The notes: a model not told the origin generated them from the sequence alone. A DNA stretch of 64,000 nt from Bacteroides mediterraneensis (GCF_900128455.1 NZ_LT635783.1:2381935-2445934); one strand, 5' to 3'. Positions 27,050-37,220 are shown, counted from the first letter of the stretch. Made by a program: numbers and translations.

Positions 27050-28537
27050 ATGAAACTAAATGTATTTTTATTGTTCAGCATATTGTCTGCCGGTCTGGTA
27101 AAAGCACAACCCGACACTTCCTCTCTCACCTATCGTCTGGAACTGGGAGCTACCGGCGGAAACGGGACCTACGCCCCGTTGTGGCTCACGGCCAACCGCT
27201 TCGGATTGTCGAGCACCAACCCCAACTCGGGTTACCTGCGGGCCGGGATTGCCTACGACAAGCAGTTTTCGCACGGATGGCGGATTGAAGCAGGTCTGGA
27301 CATGGCAGGAGGCATCCACCATACACAACCCGTATCCATCCACCAGATATACAGTGACTTCTCCTGGAAAATGCTGACTCTCAGCGTGGGAAGCAAAGAA
27401 CGTCCCGGATTTCCGCTGGCCAAAAACACGGCACTCAGCAGCGGGATGATGGTAGAAGGACCCAACACCCAGCCTGTCCCTCAAATCAGAGGAGAAATAA
27501 AGGAATACCTGAATGTGCCGGGCACCAAAGGGTGGTTCGCCTTCAAAGGGCACATTGCTTATGGCTCTTTTCCGGAAAACGGCTGGCAGAAAGACTTCGT
27601 ACGGCCCGGACAATATTACGTAAAGAATGTGCTCTACCACAGCAAATCGCTGATGATGCGTTTGGGTAACCTAGAGAAACTGCCGTTGGAACTCGAGTTC
27701 GGCATCCTGATGGCTACCCAGTTTGGGGGTGACAAATACCTGAAACTGGCAGACGGAAGCGACCAAAAGGTGCTCGACATGCCTAATAACCTGAAGGCCT
27801 ACTGGAAAGCATTCTGGCCACAGGCTGGAGGAGATGACACCCCCGAAGGAGAACAGGTGAACGTAGAAGGGAATATGTTGGGCAGTTGGAATTTTGCCTT
27901 GAACTACTATCTGGGCGAATGGAGATTCCGGGCATATCTGGAACATTATTTTGAGGACCATTCCCAGATGTTCTGGCAATACGGATGCTGGAAGGACGGA
28001 CAGCTGGGACTGGAAATCACTTTTCCCAAAAACCGATGGATCAGCAGCGTGGTGTGGGAAGGGCTGAGCACAAAAGACCAGACAGGTCCCTTGCAATATG
28101 ACAGTTTCTGGGGACAATTCCCTGAGTATCAAATCAGCGCAGACGATGATTATTATAACCACTACCTTTACGGGGCCTGGCAGTATCAAGGCATGGGCAT
28201 GGGAAACCCTCTCCTTCCGGGACCGGCCTACAACGCCGACCACCGCATTACCTTCCGGAGCAACCGGGTAACAGCCCATCATCTGGGCTTCAACGGACAG
28301 CCCTCCCCGGAATGGGGATACCGGGTACTGGTTTCATTCGCCAAACACTGGGGTACCTATAAGGCCCCTCTTGACAAACAGTGCAAACAGTTCAGCTCGC
28401 TCTACGAGGTGACCTATACCCCCGCTTGGGCCAAAGGCTGGAAAGCCTCACTGGCACTGGGTCTGGACCGGGGAAATTACTTGGGAAACTCCACGGGAGG
28501 CATGCTGACCCTCCAAAAGACAGGCATTCTCTTCTAA
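27050..28537 (+). CDS. Capsule assembly protein Wzi family
   Basis: The 495-aa protein starts with a signal peptide (cleavage likely after VKAQ) and continues as a beta-barrel with many aromatic, amphipathic strands. Family-like stretches include TANRFGLSSTNPNSGYLRAG near the N-terminus and a GNPLLPGPAYN loop. Wzi is an outer-membrane lectin that anchors capsular polysaccharide to the cell. ATG 27050 gives the signal peptide; the open frame upstream overlaps the Wzz gene. Its presence argues that the product is a capsule or cell-attached polysaccharide. Confidence 0.87.
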   Translation: MKLNVFLLFSILSAGLVKAQPDTSSLTYRLELGATGGNGTYAPLWLTANRFGLSSTNPNSGYLRAGIAYDKQFSHGWRIEAGLDMAGGIHHTQPVSIHQIYSDFSWKMLTLSVGSKERPGFPLAKNTALSSGMMVEGPNTQPVPQIRGEIKEYLNVPGTKGWFAFKGHIAYGSFPENGWQKDFVRPGQYYVKNVLYHSKSLMMRLGNLEKLPLELEFGILMATQFGGDKYLKLADGSDQKVLDMPNNLKAYWKAFWPQAGGDDTPEGEQVNVEGNMLGSWNFALNYYLGEWRFRAYLEHYFEDHSQMFWQYGCWKDGQLGLEITFPKNRWISSVVWEGLSTKDQTGPLQYDSFWGQFPEYQISADDDYYNHYLYGAWQYQGMGMGNPLLPGPAYNADHRITFRSNRVTAHHLGFNGQPSPEWGYRVLVSFAKHWGTYKAPLDKQCKQFSSLYEVTYTPAWAKGWKASLALGLDRGNYLGNSTGGMLTLQKTGILF

Positions 28538-28557
28538 TAATCAAATCATAGACAATC

Positions 28558-28998
28558 ATGAAAAAAATTCTCTCTATATGGGGTATACTCCTGTTGGCCA
28601 TCCTATGCAACAGCTGCGAGAAAGAACCGATTAACCGGTATATTGAAGGGCACTGGCAGCTGCTGGAATTTACCACCAAAGCAGACGGTGAGGTCCATCC
28701 GTGTACACGCATTTACTACAGTATCCAGTTATGGGTGGTGGAAGTGGCCGAAAAACAAGGTCCGCAAGGACTGACTCCCTTTCGCGGACGGTACCAATAT
28801 GACGAGTCCAGCCGTTCTATCCGGCTATCGGAGATGAGTACGTATGCTACCCCGGAAAATTCCCGTCCGGCAGAAGTATGGGAACTAAATCCCTATGGGT
28901 TGAACAACGTCAATACCACGTTCAAGGTCATTGAATCGGATGGCAAGCAGATGACTCTGGAATCAGACTATGCCCTGCTGAAACTCCGAAAATTCTGA
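28558..28998 (+). CDS. Lipocalin-like lipoprotein, last gene of the polysaccharide operon
   Basis: The 146-aa protein has a lipoprotein signal ending ILCNSC (lipidation at Cys20) followed by a compact beta-rich domain with GHWQLLEFTT and an end stretch KQMTLESDYALLKLRKF. The pattern matches the small lipocalin-like lipoproteins common in Bacteroides. Its role in polysaccharide attachment is inferred only from position, 20 bp after the Wzi gene. A terminator follows at 29023. Confidence 0.72.
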   Translation: MKKILSIWGILLLAILCNSCEKEPINRYIEGHWQLLEFTTKADGEVHPCTRIYYSIQLWVVEVAEKQGPQGLTPFRGRYQYDESSRSIRLSEMSTYATPENSRPAEVWELNPYGLNNVNTTFKVIESDGKQMTLESDYALLKLRKF

Positions 28999-29022
28999 CA
29001 AAAGAAATTTCCGAATCCGAAT

Positions 29023-29058
29023 AAAAAGCCTTGTCCCCGTTGGAGGTCAAGGCTTTTT
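29023..29058 (+). terminator. Terminator of the polysaccharide operon
   Basis: An 11-bp perfect stem (29023-29033 with 29048-29058) ends in a T run, 24 bp after the lipoprotein stop. Confidence 0.85.
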
Positions 29059-29069
29059 GCTTATATTTG
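29040..29069 (+). promoter_or_regulatory. Promoter of the UpxY-like gene
   Basis: TTG (29040-29042), 19 bp, then TATATTTG (29062-29069). The promoter overlaps the preceding terminator, so the gene is a separate unit with a leader of about 130 bases. Confidence 0.55.
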
Positions 29070-29205
29070 TAGCTAAAATATGCCTTACCGTCCGGATTTT
29101 GGAAAAGAATAAAAAGGAATTCCGCACGCAGACGCATAGCTGAAAACAATAACAAACAACTGGAAACAGACAACATTCCTGCCTCAACAGCCAGATAAGA
29201 AAAGA

Positions 29206-29721
29206 ATGGAAACAAACAAAGAGATGCACTGGTATGCCTTTTATGTAAGGATGCATCATGAAAAGAAAACAGCAGAGAAACTCGAAACGCTGGGAGTCAC
29301 TCACTTCCTGCCCATACAAGAAGTAGTCCGCCAATGGAGCGACCGGAAAAAGAAAATCAAGCAGATGGTCATTCCCATGCTGATTTTTATTTGTACGGAC
29401 GAGAAAGGGCGCATCGAATTACTTCAAAACTTTCCGTCATTGACGGGATGCCTGATAGATCCTGCCTCCAGAAGACCGGCCATTATCCGGAATGAAGAAA
29501 TGGAGCAATTCAAGTTCATGCTGGACTATTCGGAAGAAACCGTCCGGTTCCAAAACGAGCCATTGGCTCCGGGAGAAAAGGTAGAGGTCATCAAAGGGCC
29601 GTTGAAAGGACTGCAAGGGGAACTGGTAGAACTGGCTGGACACTCGGAAGTAATGATACGTATCGACCACTTGGGATATGCCACCGTGGAAATCCCTGTG
29701 GGGTATGTCAAGAAGTTATAA
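29206..29721 (+). CDS. UpxY-like NusG-family transcription antiterminator
   Basis: The 171-aa protein has an N-terminal NGN domain (WYAFYVRMHHEKKTAEKL at the start) and a C-terminal KOW domain (GEKVEVIKGPLKGLQGELVEL, about residues 124-144). This is the architecture of the UpxY proteins that let RNA polymerase read through capsule operons in Bacteroides. UpxY genes normally sit at the 5' end of the locus they control; this one lies after the last gene, behind its own promoter and terminator, with no UpxZ partner. It may act on the leader at 18097 or be left from a former locus. Confidence 0.85.
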   Translation: METNKEMHWYAFYVRMHHEKKTAEKLETLGVTHFLPIQEVVRQWSDRKKKIKQMVIPMLIFICTDEKGRIELLQNFPSLTGCLIDPASRRPAIIRNEEMEQFKFMLDYSEETVRFQNEPLAPGEKVEVIKGPLKGLQGELVELAGHSEVMIRIDHLGYATVEIPVGYVKKL

Positions 29722-29752
29722 GCCTTTGACACCGGAGACGGATTTGAGTTAT

Positions 29753-29807
29753 AAAAGAAATGCGGAAAACCCATCTGATGAAACAGTGGTTTTCCGCATT
29801 TCTTTTT
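29753..29807. terminator. Bidirectional terminator between the UpxY-like gene and PBP1A
   Basis: A 19-bp perfect stem (29753-29771 with 29788-29806) has A and T tracts on its two sides. Confidence 0.9.
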
Positions 29808-29824
29808 ATATTGCGCCCGTCTCT

Positions 29825-32152
29825 TTACTGGAAGAACACATCGTCCAGACGGGTATTGTTTTCCTCTTCGATTTCTGTCAGACGGTCCTTGCAAGGATCA
29901 AAGTCGCCCGGTATGTCGAACGTTTCATCGGGTGAATACCCCAAGGACTTGTCGGCATAGACCTTCTGCATATAGATTCCCCAGATAGGCAATGCCATAG
30001 AAGCACCTTGTCCGTCGCGCATCGTGTCGAAATGGATGTCTCGTTCTTCACCGCCTACCCAGCATCCGGAAACCAGCGACGGGGTGAAGCCCATGAACCA
30101 TCCGTCGGAGTTACGGTTGGTGGTTCCCGTCTTACCTCCCATATCGGCCTTGATGCCATACAGACGACGTACACGACCGCCCGTACCTTCATTGATTACA
30201 GCACGCAACATTACCAACATTTTATAAGAGGTGGACTCGCTGATGACTTCGTTTACCTGAGGTGTGAAGGTAGCCACCACATTCCCGTCGTTGTCCTCAA
30301 TGCGGGTGACAAACAGCGGAGCGGTACGGATACCTTTATTTACAAAGGCAGTATAGGCACTTACCATTTCTCCCACAGAGATTTCACACGGTCCCAAACA
30401 CAAAGAAACCGTGGGCTGGATATCCTTGTTCAACACCCCAAACGAATGTATCAGACGAACCAAGTCGTACGGACTCAGCTTGCTCATCAGGTAAGCCGAA
30501 ATCCAGTTGTTGGAGTTGGCCAGACCCCACTTCAGGGTCACCATTTCCCCATAATGCGATTTGGAACTGTTTCGGGGTGACCAGGCTTTTCCGTTCTCGT
30601 CAAAAAGCGTCTGCTCCACGTTACGGACCTCATCGCAAGGGGAGAATCCGTTCTCCATGGCCAGCGCATACAAGTAAGGCTTGATGGTTGAACCCACCTG
30701 ACGACGGCCCACCATGGCCATGTCATACTGGAAATAATTATAGTTCGGTCCGCCCACGTAAGCCTTCACGTAACCGGTAATAGGGTCCATCGACATGAAT
30801 CCGGCCCGCAGGAAGTGCTTGTAATAACGGATAGAATCAAGCGGTGTCATGATGGTATCCTTCTCCCCTTCCCAAGAGAACACCGACATCTCATACTTGG
30901 TATTGAAAGCCTTCATGATTTCGGCTTCCGAACAGCCGTCGGCCTTCATTGTACGGTAACGGTCGCTCTGGTGCACGGAGCGGTTCAGAATCTGTTCTAC
31001 TTCCTCCGGAGTGAGCTGATTGGTGTAAGGAGCCGTCTTGCGTCCTCTCTTCTCTTTGAAGAACCGTGGTTGCAAATATTTCGCTACATGCTCATACACA
31101 GCCTCTTCGGCATACTGTTGCATGTGAGAGTTGATAGTGGTATAGATTTTCAACCCGTCTACGTAAAGATTGTAGTTCGTACCATCCTTCTTCTTGTTCT
31201 TGGCACACCAGCCGTAAAGCGGATTGGTTTCCCAAGCCAAAGAATCTTCATAATACTTCTGCATCTGCCAGCCACGATAATCACTACGGTCCGGCTTGTG
31301 GGCCGTCATGATGCCACGCAGATATTCACGGAAATAGGTGGCCAGACCGTCTTTATGGTCTACCGGTTGGAATTTCAATACCAGCGGAAGTGCCTGAAGA
31401 GAATCACATTCCTCCTGTGTCAGGTAACCGGCCTTGCGCATCTGGTCGAGTACCGTATTACGGCGCCCCCGCGAACGCTCATTGAAACGGCGGGGATTAT
31501 AAAGCGAAGGATTCTTACACATGCCTATCAAGGTGGCAGCCTCTTCTATCTTCAGGTTCTTGGGATCTTTCCCGAAATACGTCTTGGCCGCCGTCTTGAT
31601 ACCTACGGCATTGTTCAAGAAGTCAAACTTGTTGAGGTACATGGTCAGGATTTCTTCCTTCGTGTAATACCGTTCCAGCTTGACAGCGATGACCCACTCA
31701 ATGGGTTTCTGCAGCAGACGCTCCATGACGTTGTCGGCCGTAGGCGAATAGAACTGCTTGGCCAGCTGCTGGGTGATGGTACTACCTCCACCGGCATGCT
31801 TCTGCATGAAAATTCCACGCTTGATGACCGCACGCATGAACGCCCGGGCATCAATACCGGAATGGTCCTCAAAACGGACATCCTCGGTGGCCACCAAGGC
31901 ATGCACCAAATGGGGAGAGAGTTCTTCGTACCCCACATACACACGATTTTCCTTACTGAGCGACCAGGTGCCCAACAATTTTCCGTCGTCGGAAATAATC
32001 TGGGTGGCAAACTTCAGATTCGGGTTTTCCAGTTCTTCCACAGGAGGAACATAACCAATTTTTCCTTTGGCAATAGCCGTAAAAATAATGGCTACCACGA
32101 GCATGCAGAGGAGTACAAATCCCCACAATACATATATAAAGACCTTTCTCAT
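29825..32152 (-). CDS. mrcA: Penicillin-binding protein 1A (bifunctional)
   Basis: The protein is about 775 aa. It has an N-terminal membrane helix, then a GT51 transglycosylase domain (ATEDVRFEDHSG, the GGGSTITQQLAKQ motif and the LERYYTKEEILTMYLN motif), then a transpeptidase domain with the SxxK motif GSTIKPYLY, SNN and KTGTTN. It polymerises and crosslinks peptidoglycan at the periplasmic face. ATG 32152 (MRKVFIYV) was chosen over the longer frame starting at 32230 because a -7 promoter element at 32189-32196 lies between the two, so the extra residues would not be transcribed. Confidence 0.92.
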   Translation of the reverse strand: MRKVFIYVLWGFVLLCMLVVAIIFTAIAKGKIGYVPPVEELENPNLKFATQIISDDGKLLGTWSLSKENRVYVGYEELSPHLVHALVATEDVRFEDHSGIDARAFMRAVIKRGIFMQKHAGGGSTITQQLAKQFYSPTADNVMERLLQKPIEWVIAVKLERYYTKEEILTMYLNKFDFLNNAVGIKTAAKTYFGKDPKNLKIEEAATLIGMCKNPSLYNPRRFNERSRGRRNTVLDQMRKAGYLTQEECDSLQALPLVLKFQPVDHKDGLATYFREYLRGIMTAHKPDRSDYRGWQMQKYYEDSLAWETNPLYGWCAKNKKKDGTNYNLYVDGLKIYTTINSHMQQYAEEAVYEHVAKYLQPRFFKEKRGRKTAPYTNQLTPEEVEQILNRSVHQSDRYRTMKADGCSEAEIMKAFNTKYEMSVFSWEGEKDTIMTPLDSIRYYKHFLRAGFMSMDPITGYVKAYVGGPNYNYFQYDMAMVGRRQVGSTIKPYLYALAMENGFSPCDEVRNVEQTLFDENGKAWSPRNSSKSHYGEMVTLKWGLANSNNWISAYLMSKLSPYDLVRLIHSFGVLNKDIQPTVSLCLGPCEISVGEMVSAYTAFVNKGIRTAPLFVTRIEDNDGNVVATFTPQVNEVISESTSYKMLVMLRAVINEGTGGRVRRLYGIKADMGGKTGTTNRNSDGWFMGFTPSLVSGCWVGGEERDIHFDTMRDGQGASMALPIWGIYMQKVYADKSLGYSPDETFDIPGDFDPCKDRLTEIEEENNTRLDDVFFQ

Positions 32153-32188
32153 ACGCTTATCAATTCTTTTATTATTTCTATGAAGTCG

Positions 32189-32196
32189 CAAATTTA
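32189..32196 (-). promoter_or_regulatory. -7 element for PBP1A
   Basis: Read leftward, TAAATTTG matches TAnnTTTG and decides the PBP1A start in favour of 32152. Confidence 0.55.
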
Positions 32197-32300
32197 CGGA
32201 AAATCTTTGTAACAACGGCTTATTTTCCACAATATCCTCCTAAATGCGAAAAGGTTGTCCGAAATCTCTCCAAAACGGTGGATTTTTTATTTTTTTTGCC

Positions 32301-32308
32301 TACCTTTG
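32301..32308 (+). promoter_or_regulatory. -7 element for pyrBI
   Basis: TACCTTTG matches TAnnTTTG, 37 bp before the pyrB start. Confidence 0.55.
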
Positions 32309-32345
32309 AACTCCGGTATTATAAAAGTAATCAAAAACAGCTAAC

Positions 32346-33287
32346 ATGGAAAATAGAAGTTTAGTTACTATCGCCGAACATTCCAAAGAGAAAATCCTGT
32401 ATCTTCTGGAAATGGCAAGAGAGTTCGAAAAGAAACCTAACCGCCGCCTGCTGGCCGAAAAAGTAGTCGCCACCTTGTTCTTTGAGCCGTCCACCCGTAC
32501 CCGGCTGAGTTTTGAAACGGCAGCCAACCGTCTGGGAGCGAGAGTCATCGGATTTACAGACCCGAAGGTGACCAGTTCTTCCAAAGGAGAAACCCTGAAG
32601 GATACGATTATGATGGTGAGCAACTATGCCGACATCATCGTGATGCGACACTACCTGGAGGGAGCCGCTCGCTACGCCAGTGAAGTAGCCCCTGTACCTA
32701 TCGTCAATGCAGGAGACGGTGCCAACCAGCATCCTTCACAGACCATGCTCGACTTGTATTCCATCTACAAGACGCAAGGCACACTGGAAAACCTGAATAT
32801 CTATCTGGTGGGCGACCTGAAATATGGAAGAACCGTTCACTCCTTGCTGATGGCGATGCGTCATTTCAACCCTACTTTCCACTTCATCGCGCCGGACGAA
32901 TTGAAAATGCCGGACGAATACAAGCTGTACTGCCAGGAACATCACATCAAATATGTGGAGCATACGGACTTTACGGAAGAAACCATCGCAGATGCGGATA
33001 TCCTGTACATGACCCGTGTGCAGCGCGAACGCTTCACCGACCTGATGGAATATGAAAGAGTGAAAGACGTGTACATCCTGAACAACAAGATGCTGGAACA
33101 TACACGTCCGAACCTGCGAATCCTCCACCCGCTGCCTCGCGTAAACGAGATTACCTACGACGTGGACGACAACCCGAAAGCTTACTATTTCCAACAGGCC
33201 AAGAACGGTCTTTACGCCCGTCAGGCCATCCTTTGCGACGTGCTGGGCATCACACTCGACGAGGTGAAAGCTGATACTGAAAAATAA
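32346..33287 (+). CDS. pyrB: Aspartate carbamoyltransferase, catalytic subunit
   Basis: The 313-aa protein has the carbamoyl-phosphate binding motif [13 protein letters not shown] (residues 46-58), the [14 protein letters not shown] motif (about residues 125-138) and HPLPRVNEI near the C-terminus. It makes N-carbamoyl-aspartate, the committed step of pyrimidine synthesis. The regulatory-subunit gene follows, so the enzyme is probably the PyrB/PyrI holoenzyme with allosteric control. Confidence 0.96.
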   Translation: MENRSLVTIAEHSKEKILYLLEMAREFEKKPNRRLLAEKVVATLFFEPSTRTRLSFETAANRLGARVIGFTDPKVTSSSKGETLKDTIMMVSNYADIIVMRHYLEGAARYASEVAPVPIVNAGDGANQHPSQTMLDLYSIYKTQGTLENLNIYLVGDLKYGRTVHSLLMAMRHFNPTFHFIAPDELKMPDEYKLYCQEHHIKYVEHTDFTEETIADADILYMTRVQRERFTDLMEYERVKDVYILNNKMLEHTRPNLRILHPLPRVNEITYDVDDNPKAYYFQQAKNGLYARQAILCDVLGITLDEVKADTEK

Positions 33288-33315
33288 TCCGGAAACCTAT
33301 TCAATTCAAGTGACT

Positions 33316-33774
33316 ATGAGTGAAAAGAAAGAATTACAGGTAGCCGCACTCAAGAACGGTACGGTTATCGACCATATACCATCCAACAAGCTGTTTACAG
33401 TGGTATCTCTGCTTGGACTGCAGAATGAAGATGCCAACATCACCATCGGAAATAACTTTGAAAGCAAGAAACTGGGAAAGAAAGGCATCATCAAGATTGC
33501 CGACCGTTTCTTTACGGAAGAGGAAATCAGCCGGTTGTCGGTAGTGGCTTCCAAAATCAAGTTGAACATTATCCGTGACTATGAGGTTGTGGAAAAGAAA
33601 GAGGTAGAGATGCCGGACGAGCTGAAAGGTATCGTGAAATGCAACAACCCGAAATGCATCACCAACAACGAACCGATGCAAACCTGGTTCCACGTGATTG
33701 ACAAGGAAAAGGGCTTGCTGAAATGCCACTACTGCGAGAAGGAACAGCAGAAGGATAACATCAAACTGCTGTAA
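33316..33774 (+). CDS. pyrI: Aspartate carbamoyltransferase, regulatory subunit
   Basis: The 152-aa protein has an N-terminal nucleotide-binding domain ([16 protein letters not shown]) and a C-terminal zinc domain with four Cys (CNNPKC and CHYC). It binds CTP and ATP to adjust PyrB activity. ATG 33316 is preferred over GTG 33310. It lies 28 bp after pyrB and three bases before the flavin reductase gene, forming one operon. Confidence 0.95.
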   Translation: MSEKKELQVAALKNGTVIDHIPSNKLFTVVSLLGLQNEDANITIGNNFESKKLGKKGIIKIADRFFTEEEISRLSVVASKIKLNIIRDYEVVEKKEVEMPDELKGIVKCNNPKCITNNEPMQTWFHVIDKEKGLLKCHYCEKEQQKDNIKLL

Positions 33775-33777
33775 ACG

Positions 33778-34344
33778 ATGAAGCAGGACTGGAAACCAGG
33801 AACGATGATTTATCCGCTTCCGGTCGCCTTGATTACGTGCGGAAGTTGTGAAGAAGAATACAATATCATTACCATAGCGTGGGTGGGTACAATCTGTACC
33901 AACCCACCTATGTGTTATATTTCGGTCAGGCCGGAACGATATTCCTATCCCATTTTGAAGAAAAATATGGAGTTCGTCATCAACCTGACTACAAAAGACA
34001 TGGCTTTTGCGACAGACTGGTGTGGCGTACGCTCCGGAAAAGACTACCACAAATTCAAAGAGATGAAGCTGACACCGGGAAAGGCTTCCATGGTGCAGGC
34101 ACCTCTCATTGAAGAGTCTCCCCTCTGCATTGAATGCCGGGTAAAGGAAATCGTGGCCCTGGGTTCTCACCACATGTTCATCGCCGATGTGGTCAATGTG
34201 AAAGCCGATGACAAATACCTAAACACCGAAACCGGAAAATTCGAACTGGCACGTGCCAATTTGCTGGTCTATGCCCACGGCGGCTATTACGAGCTGGGAG
34301 AAAAGATTGGCAAGTTCGGCTGGTCGGTGGAGAAAAAGAAATGA
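33778..34344 (+). CDS. Flavin reductase family protein
   Basis: The 188-aa protein belongs to the FMN-binding split-barrel flavin reductase-like family, with PLPVALITCG near the start, ITIAWVGTICTNPPMCYISVR (residues 31-51) and an SHHMFIADVVNV strand. It probably binds FMN and reduces flavin or another acceptor with NAD(P)H. It sits three bases after pyrI and is likely cotranscribed, although no functional link to pyrimidines is obvious. Confidence 0.85.
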   Translation: MKQDWKPGTMIYPLPVALITCGSCEEEYNIITIAWVGTICTNPPMCYISVRPERYSYPILKKNMEFVINLTTKDMAFATDWCGVRSGKDYHKFKEMKLTPGKASMVQAPLIEESPLCIECRVKEIVALGSHHMFIADVVNVKADDKYLNTETGKFELARANLLVYAHGGYYELGEKIGKFGWSVEKKK

Positions 34345-34351
34345 ACCAGAT

Positions 34352-35089
34352 ATGATGAAAGAAGCCATACTCACCGTAATTGGAAGCGGAGTGCTAGCAG
34401 TGTGCGAGCTGCAGGCGCAAGCTACCACTACGCCTATGGTCACACTACGGCAACCTCGTTTCAATTTAGGGGTGAAAGCGGGCTTCAATTCTTCCATGTT
34501 CTTTACCGATGAGGTATCCATCAACGGGAAAGACCTGGAACAAGCACAAAACAATTACAAGGTGGGGTATTTTGCCGCAGTGTTCTGTAGGTTTAACATC
34601 AAAAAGCATCACTTTATCCAACCCGAGTTTTCGTGCAACATCACTCAAGGAAGTGTGTCCATCCCTCTCACCTTGGCTAATTCAGAGCTCTTGTCGGACA
34701 ACGCCTTGATAAAGAAAAAAATGACCACCCTTGATGTCCCCATCCTCTACGGTTATAAGTTCGTGGATGTACATCCATACGGAATGGCTTTCTTTGTCGG
34801 CCCGAAAGTGACCTGGATATGGAAGCGACACAGCTCTACTGAATTCTCCGGCTTCCATCAGCAGGAAATAAAAGAAGAACAATACCCTTTACAATATAGC
34901 GGTGTGGTAGGATTGGCAGTCAATGTCTCCAACATTTTTTTTGACTTCCGCTATGAGATAGGCTTGCACAACTCTATCCGGGCCATGTCCTACAATACAG
35001 ATACTACCGAATCCCCCCATAACGAAGGAGAAATCCGACTGCGGCAACGCAAAAACATTCTGAGTTTTTCTGTGGGAGTTATTTTTTAA
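34352..35089 (+). CDS. Outer-membrane beta-barrel protein (PorT-like)
   Basis: The 245-aa protein has a signal peptide (cut near LQAQA) followed by alternating amphipathic strands of a small barrel (about 8 strands), including [12 protein letters not shown] and a terminal aromatic [11 protein letters not shown]. It matches the porin-family/PorT barrels abundant in Bacteroidales. Two ATGs (34352, 34355) are possible. It follows the flavin reductase closely. Function unknown. Confidence 0.78.
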   Translation: MMKEAILTVIGSGVLAVCELQAQATTTPMVTLRQPRFNLGVKAGFNSSMFFTDEVSINGKDLEQAQNNYKVGYFAAVFCRFNIKKHHFIQPEFSCNITQGSVSIPLTLANSELLSDNALIKKKMTTLDVPILYGYKFVDVHPYGMAFFVGPKVTWIWKRHSSTEFSGFHQQEIKEEQYPLQYSGVVGLAVNVSNIFFDFRYEIGLHNSIRAMSYNTDTTESPHNEGEIRLRQRKNILSFSVGVIF

Positions 35090-35118
35090 TCAGATTTATC
35101 ACTTTTAATAAATATATC

Positions 35119-36399
35119 ATGAAACGAGACGATTCTATTTTTAACATCATCGAGAAGGAACATCAGAGACAACTGAAAGGTATTGAACTGATTGCTTCTG
35201 AAAATTTCGTAAGTGACCAAGTCATGCAGGCCATGGGCTCCTGCCTCACCAATAAATATGCGGAAGGATACCCTGGAAAAAGATATTACGGAGGATGTGA
35301 AGTCGTTGACCAAAGCGAACAGCTGGCTATTGACCGTATCAAAAAGATTTTCGGTGCTGAATGGGCCAACGTACAACCTCATTCCGGGGCCCAGGCCAAT
35401 GCAGCCGTATTTTTGGCCGTACTGAATCCAGGCGACAAATTCATGGGACTGAACCTCGCCCACGGAGGCCATCTGTCTCACGGTTCCGCCGTCAACACGT
35501 CAGGCATTCTGTACACGCCGTGCGAATATAACCTGAACAAGGAAACAGGTCGTGTAGACTACGACCAGATGGAAGAAATCGCACTGCGGGAACATCCGAA
35601 GTTGATTGTCGGTGGAGGTTCTGCCTACTCTCGCGAATGGGATTACAAACGGATGCGTGACATCGCCGACAAGGTAGGTGCCTTGCTGATGATTGATATG
35701 GCCCACCCTGCCGGACTGATTGCAGCCGGATTGCTGGACAACCCGGTGAAATATGCCCACATCGTGACTTCTACTACGCACAAGACGTTGCGTGGACCGC
35801 GTGGAGGTATCATCCTGATGGGAAAAGACTTCCCCAACCCATGGGGCAAGAAAACACCGAAAGGTGAAATCAAAATGATGTCACAGCTGCTGGATTCTGC
35901 CGTATTCCCCGGCATCCAAGGAGGCCCGCTGGAACATGTCATCGCAGCAAAAGCTGTTGCTTTCTACGAATGCATGCAACCGGAATACAAGGAATACCAG
36001 ATTCAGGTACAGAAAAATGCCCGTGTACTGGCCCAGGCCCTGATGGATCGCGGATTCACCATCGTATCGGGAGGTACCGACAATCACTCCATGCTGGTAG
36101 ACTTGCGCACCAAATATCCTGACCTGACTGGAAAGGTGGCAGAAAAAGCACTGGTTGCAGCCGACATCACAGTCAACAAAAACATGGTTCCGTTTGACAC
36201 CCGTTCTGCTTTCCAGACATCCGGCATCCGCCTGGGAACTCCGGCTATCACAACCCGTGGAGCAAAGGAAGACCTGATGTACGAAATTGCGGAAATGATT
36301 GAAACCGTCCTGTCGAATGTAGACAACGAGGAAGTAATCGCTTCTGTACGTCACCGGGTGAATGAAACCATGAAGAACTATCCCATATTTGCATATTAA
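35119..36399 (+). CDS. glyA: Serine hydroxymethyltransferase
   Basis: The 426-aa PLP enzyme has IELIASENF (residues 22-30), [15 protein letters not shown] and the PLP-lysine motif [14 protein letters not shown] with Lys222. It interconverts serine and glycine with tetrahydrofolate and supplies one-carbon units in the cytoplasm. Length and motifs are those of a normal intact enzyme. Confidence 0.97.
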   Translation: MKRDDSIFNIIEKEHQRQLKGIELIASENFVSDQVMQAMGSCLTNKYAEGYPGKRYYGGCEVVDQSEQLAIDRIKKIFGAEWANVQPHSGAQANAAVFLAVLNPGDKFMGLNLAHGGHLSHGSAVNTSGILYTPCEYNLNKETGRVDYDQMEEIALREHPKLIVGGGSAYSREWDYKRMRDIADKVGALLMIDMAHPAGLIAAGLLDNPVKYAHIVTSTTHKTLRGPRGGIILMGKDFPNPWGKKTPKGEIKMMSQLLDSAVFPGIQGGPLEHVIAAKAVAFYECMQPEYKEYQIQVQKNARVLAQALMDRGFTIVSGGTDNHSMLVDLRTKYPDLTGKVAEKALVAADITVNKNMVPFDTRSAFQTSGIRLGTPAITTRGAKEDLMYEIAEMIETVLSNVDNEEVIASVRHRVNETMKNYPIFAY

Positions 36400-36417
36400 C
36401 TAAACGGAGGGGAAAAA

Positions 36418-37134
36418 ATGAAAACAATGAATTCTATGGCTATCTTACTGAGCGCATGCTTGGTATTTAGCAGTTGTGGTATGACAAATACAGCCAAAGG
36501 TGGATTAATCGGAGGCGGTAGCGGTGCTGCATTGGGTGCATTGGTAGGTGGAGTCATCGGCCATGGAAAAGGGGCCGCCATCGGAGCCGCTGTAGGAACT
36601 GCGGTAGGTGCCGGCGCCGGCGTATTGATTGGCAAGAAAATGGACAAAGCCGCCGCACAAGCAGAACAGATTGAAGGAGCACAAGTGGAACAAGTGACCG
36701 ACAACAACGGCTTGCAAGCAGTGAAGGTAACCTTCGACTCTGGTATCTTGTTCAGCACAAGCAGTGCCACACTGAGCACTTCTGCCAAATCGGCTCTGAG
36801 CAAATTTGCCAACAATGTGCTCAACCAGAACAAAGACATGGATGTGGCCATCTACGGATACACAGACAACACGGGATGGAAAAACAGCACTGCTGAACAG
36901 AGCAAGCAGAAAAACCTTGATTTGTCACAGGAACGTGCACAGAGCGTATCCAGCTACCTGCTGGGATGCGGTGCTTCCTCCAGCCAGATTAAATCTGTTA
37001 CTGGTATGGGTGAAGAGAATCCGGTGGCAGACAACTCTACCGCAGCCGGACGCGAACAGAACCGCCGTGTAGAAGTATATATGTATGCCAGCCAGCAAAT
37101 GATTCAACAGGCTGAAGCAGGTACATTACAATAA
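36418..37134 (+). CDS. OmpA-family lipoprotein with glycine-zipper segment
   Basis: The 238-aa protein has a lipoprotein signal (lipobox VFSSC, Cys20), then a Gly/Ala-rich glycine-zipper region (about residues 28-72) and a C-terminal OmpA peptidoglycan-binding domain with TFDSGILFSTSSATL, YTDNTG and the terminal NRRVEVYM. It resembles YiaD-type lipoproteins that tether outer membrane and cell wall. A strong AGGGG ribosome site precedes it, 18 bp after glyA. A terminator follows. Confidence 0.88.
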   Translation: MKTMNSMAILLSACLVFSSCGMTNTAKGGLIGGGSGAALGALVGGVIGHGKGAAIGAAVGTAVGAGAGVLIGKKMDKAAAQAEQIEGAQVEQVTDNNGLQAVKVTFDSGILFSTSSATLSTSAKSALSKFANNVLNQNKDMDVAIYGYTDNTGWKNSTAEQSKQKNLDLSQERAQSVSSYLLGCGASSSQIKSVTGMGEENPVADNSTAAGREQNRRVEVYMYASQQMIQQAEAGTLQ

Positions 37135-37164
37135 TTATAGGCCGTATCAGGCCGATAAAGACAC

Positions 37165-37194
37165 ATTATGCCGGGTCTCTGGATCCGGCATAAT
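37165..37194 (+). terminator. Terminator after the OmpA lipoprotein
   Basis: ATTATGCCGG (37165-37174) pairs perfectly with CCGGCATAAT (37185-37194), followed by a short T run. Confidence 0.8.
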
Positions 37195-37220
37195 TTTAAT
37201 GTAACACATTCAGACTCAAA

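Noticed and set aside
32153-32230. 26-residue N-terminal extension of PBP1A
   Set aside because: The probable promoter lies inside it.
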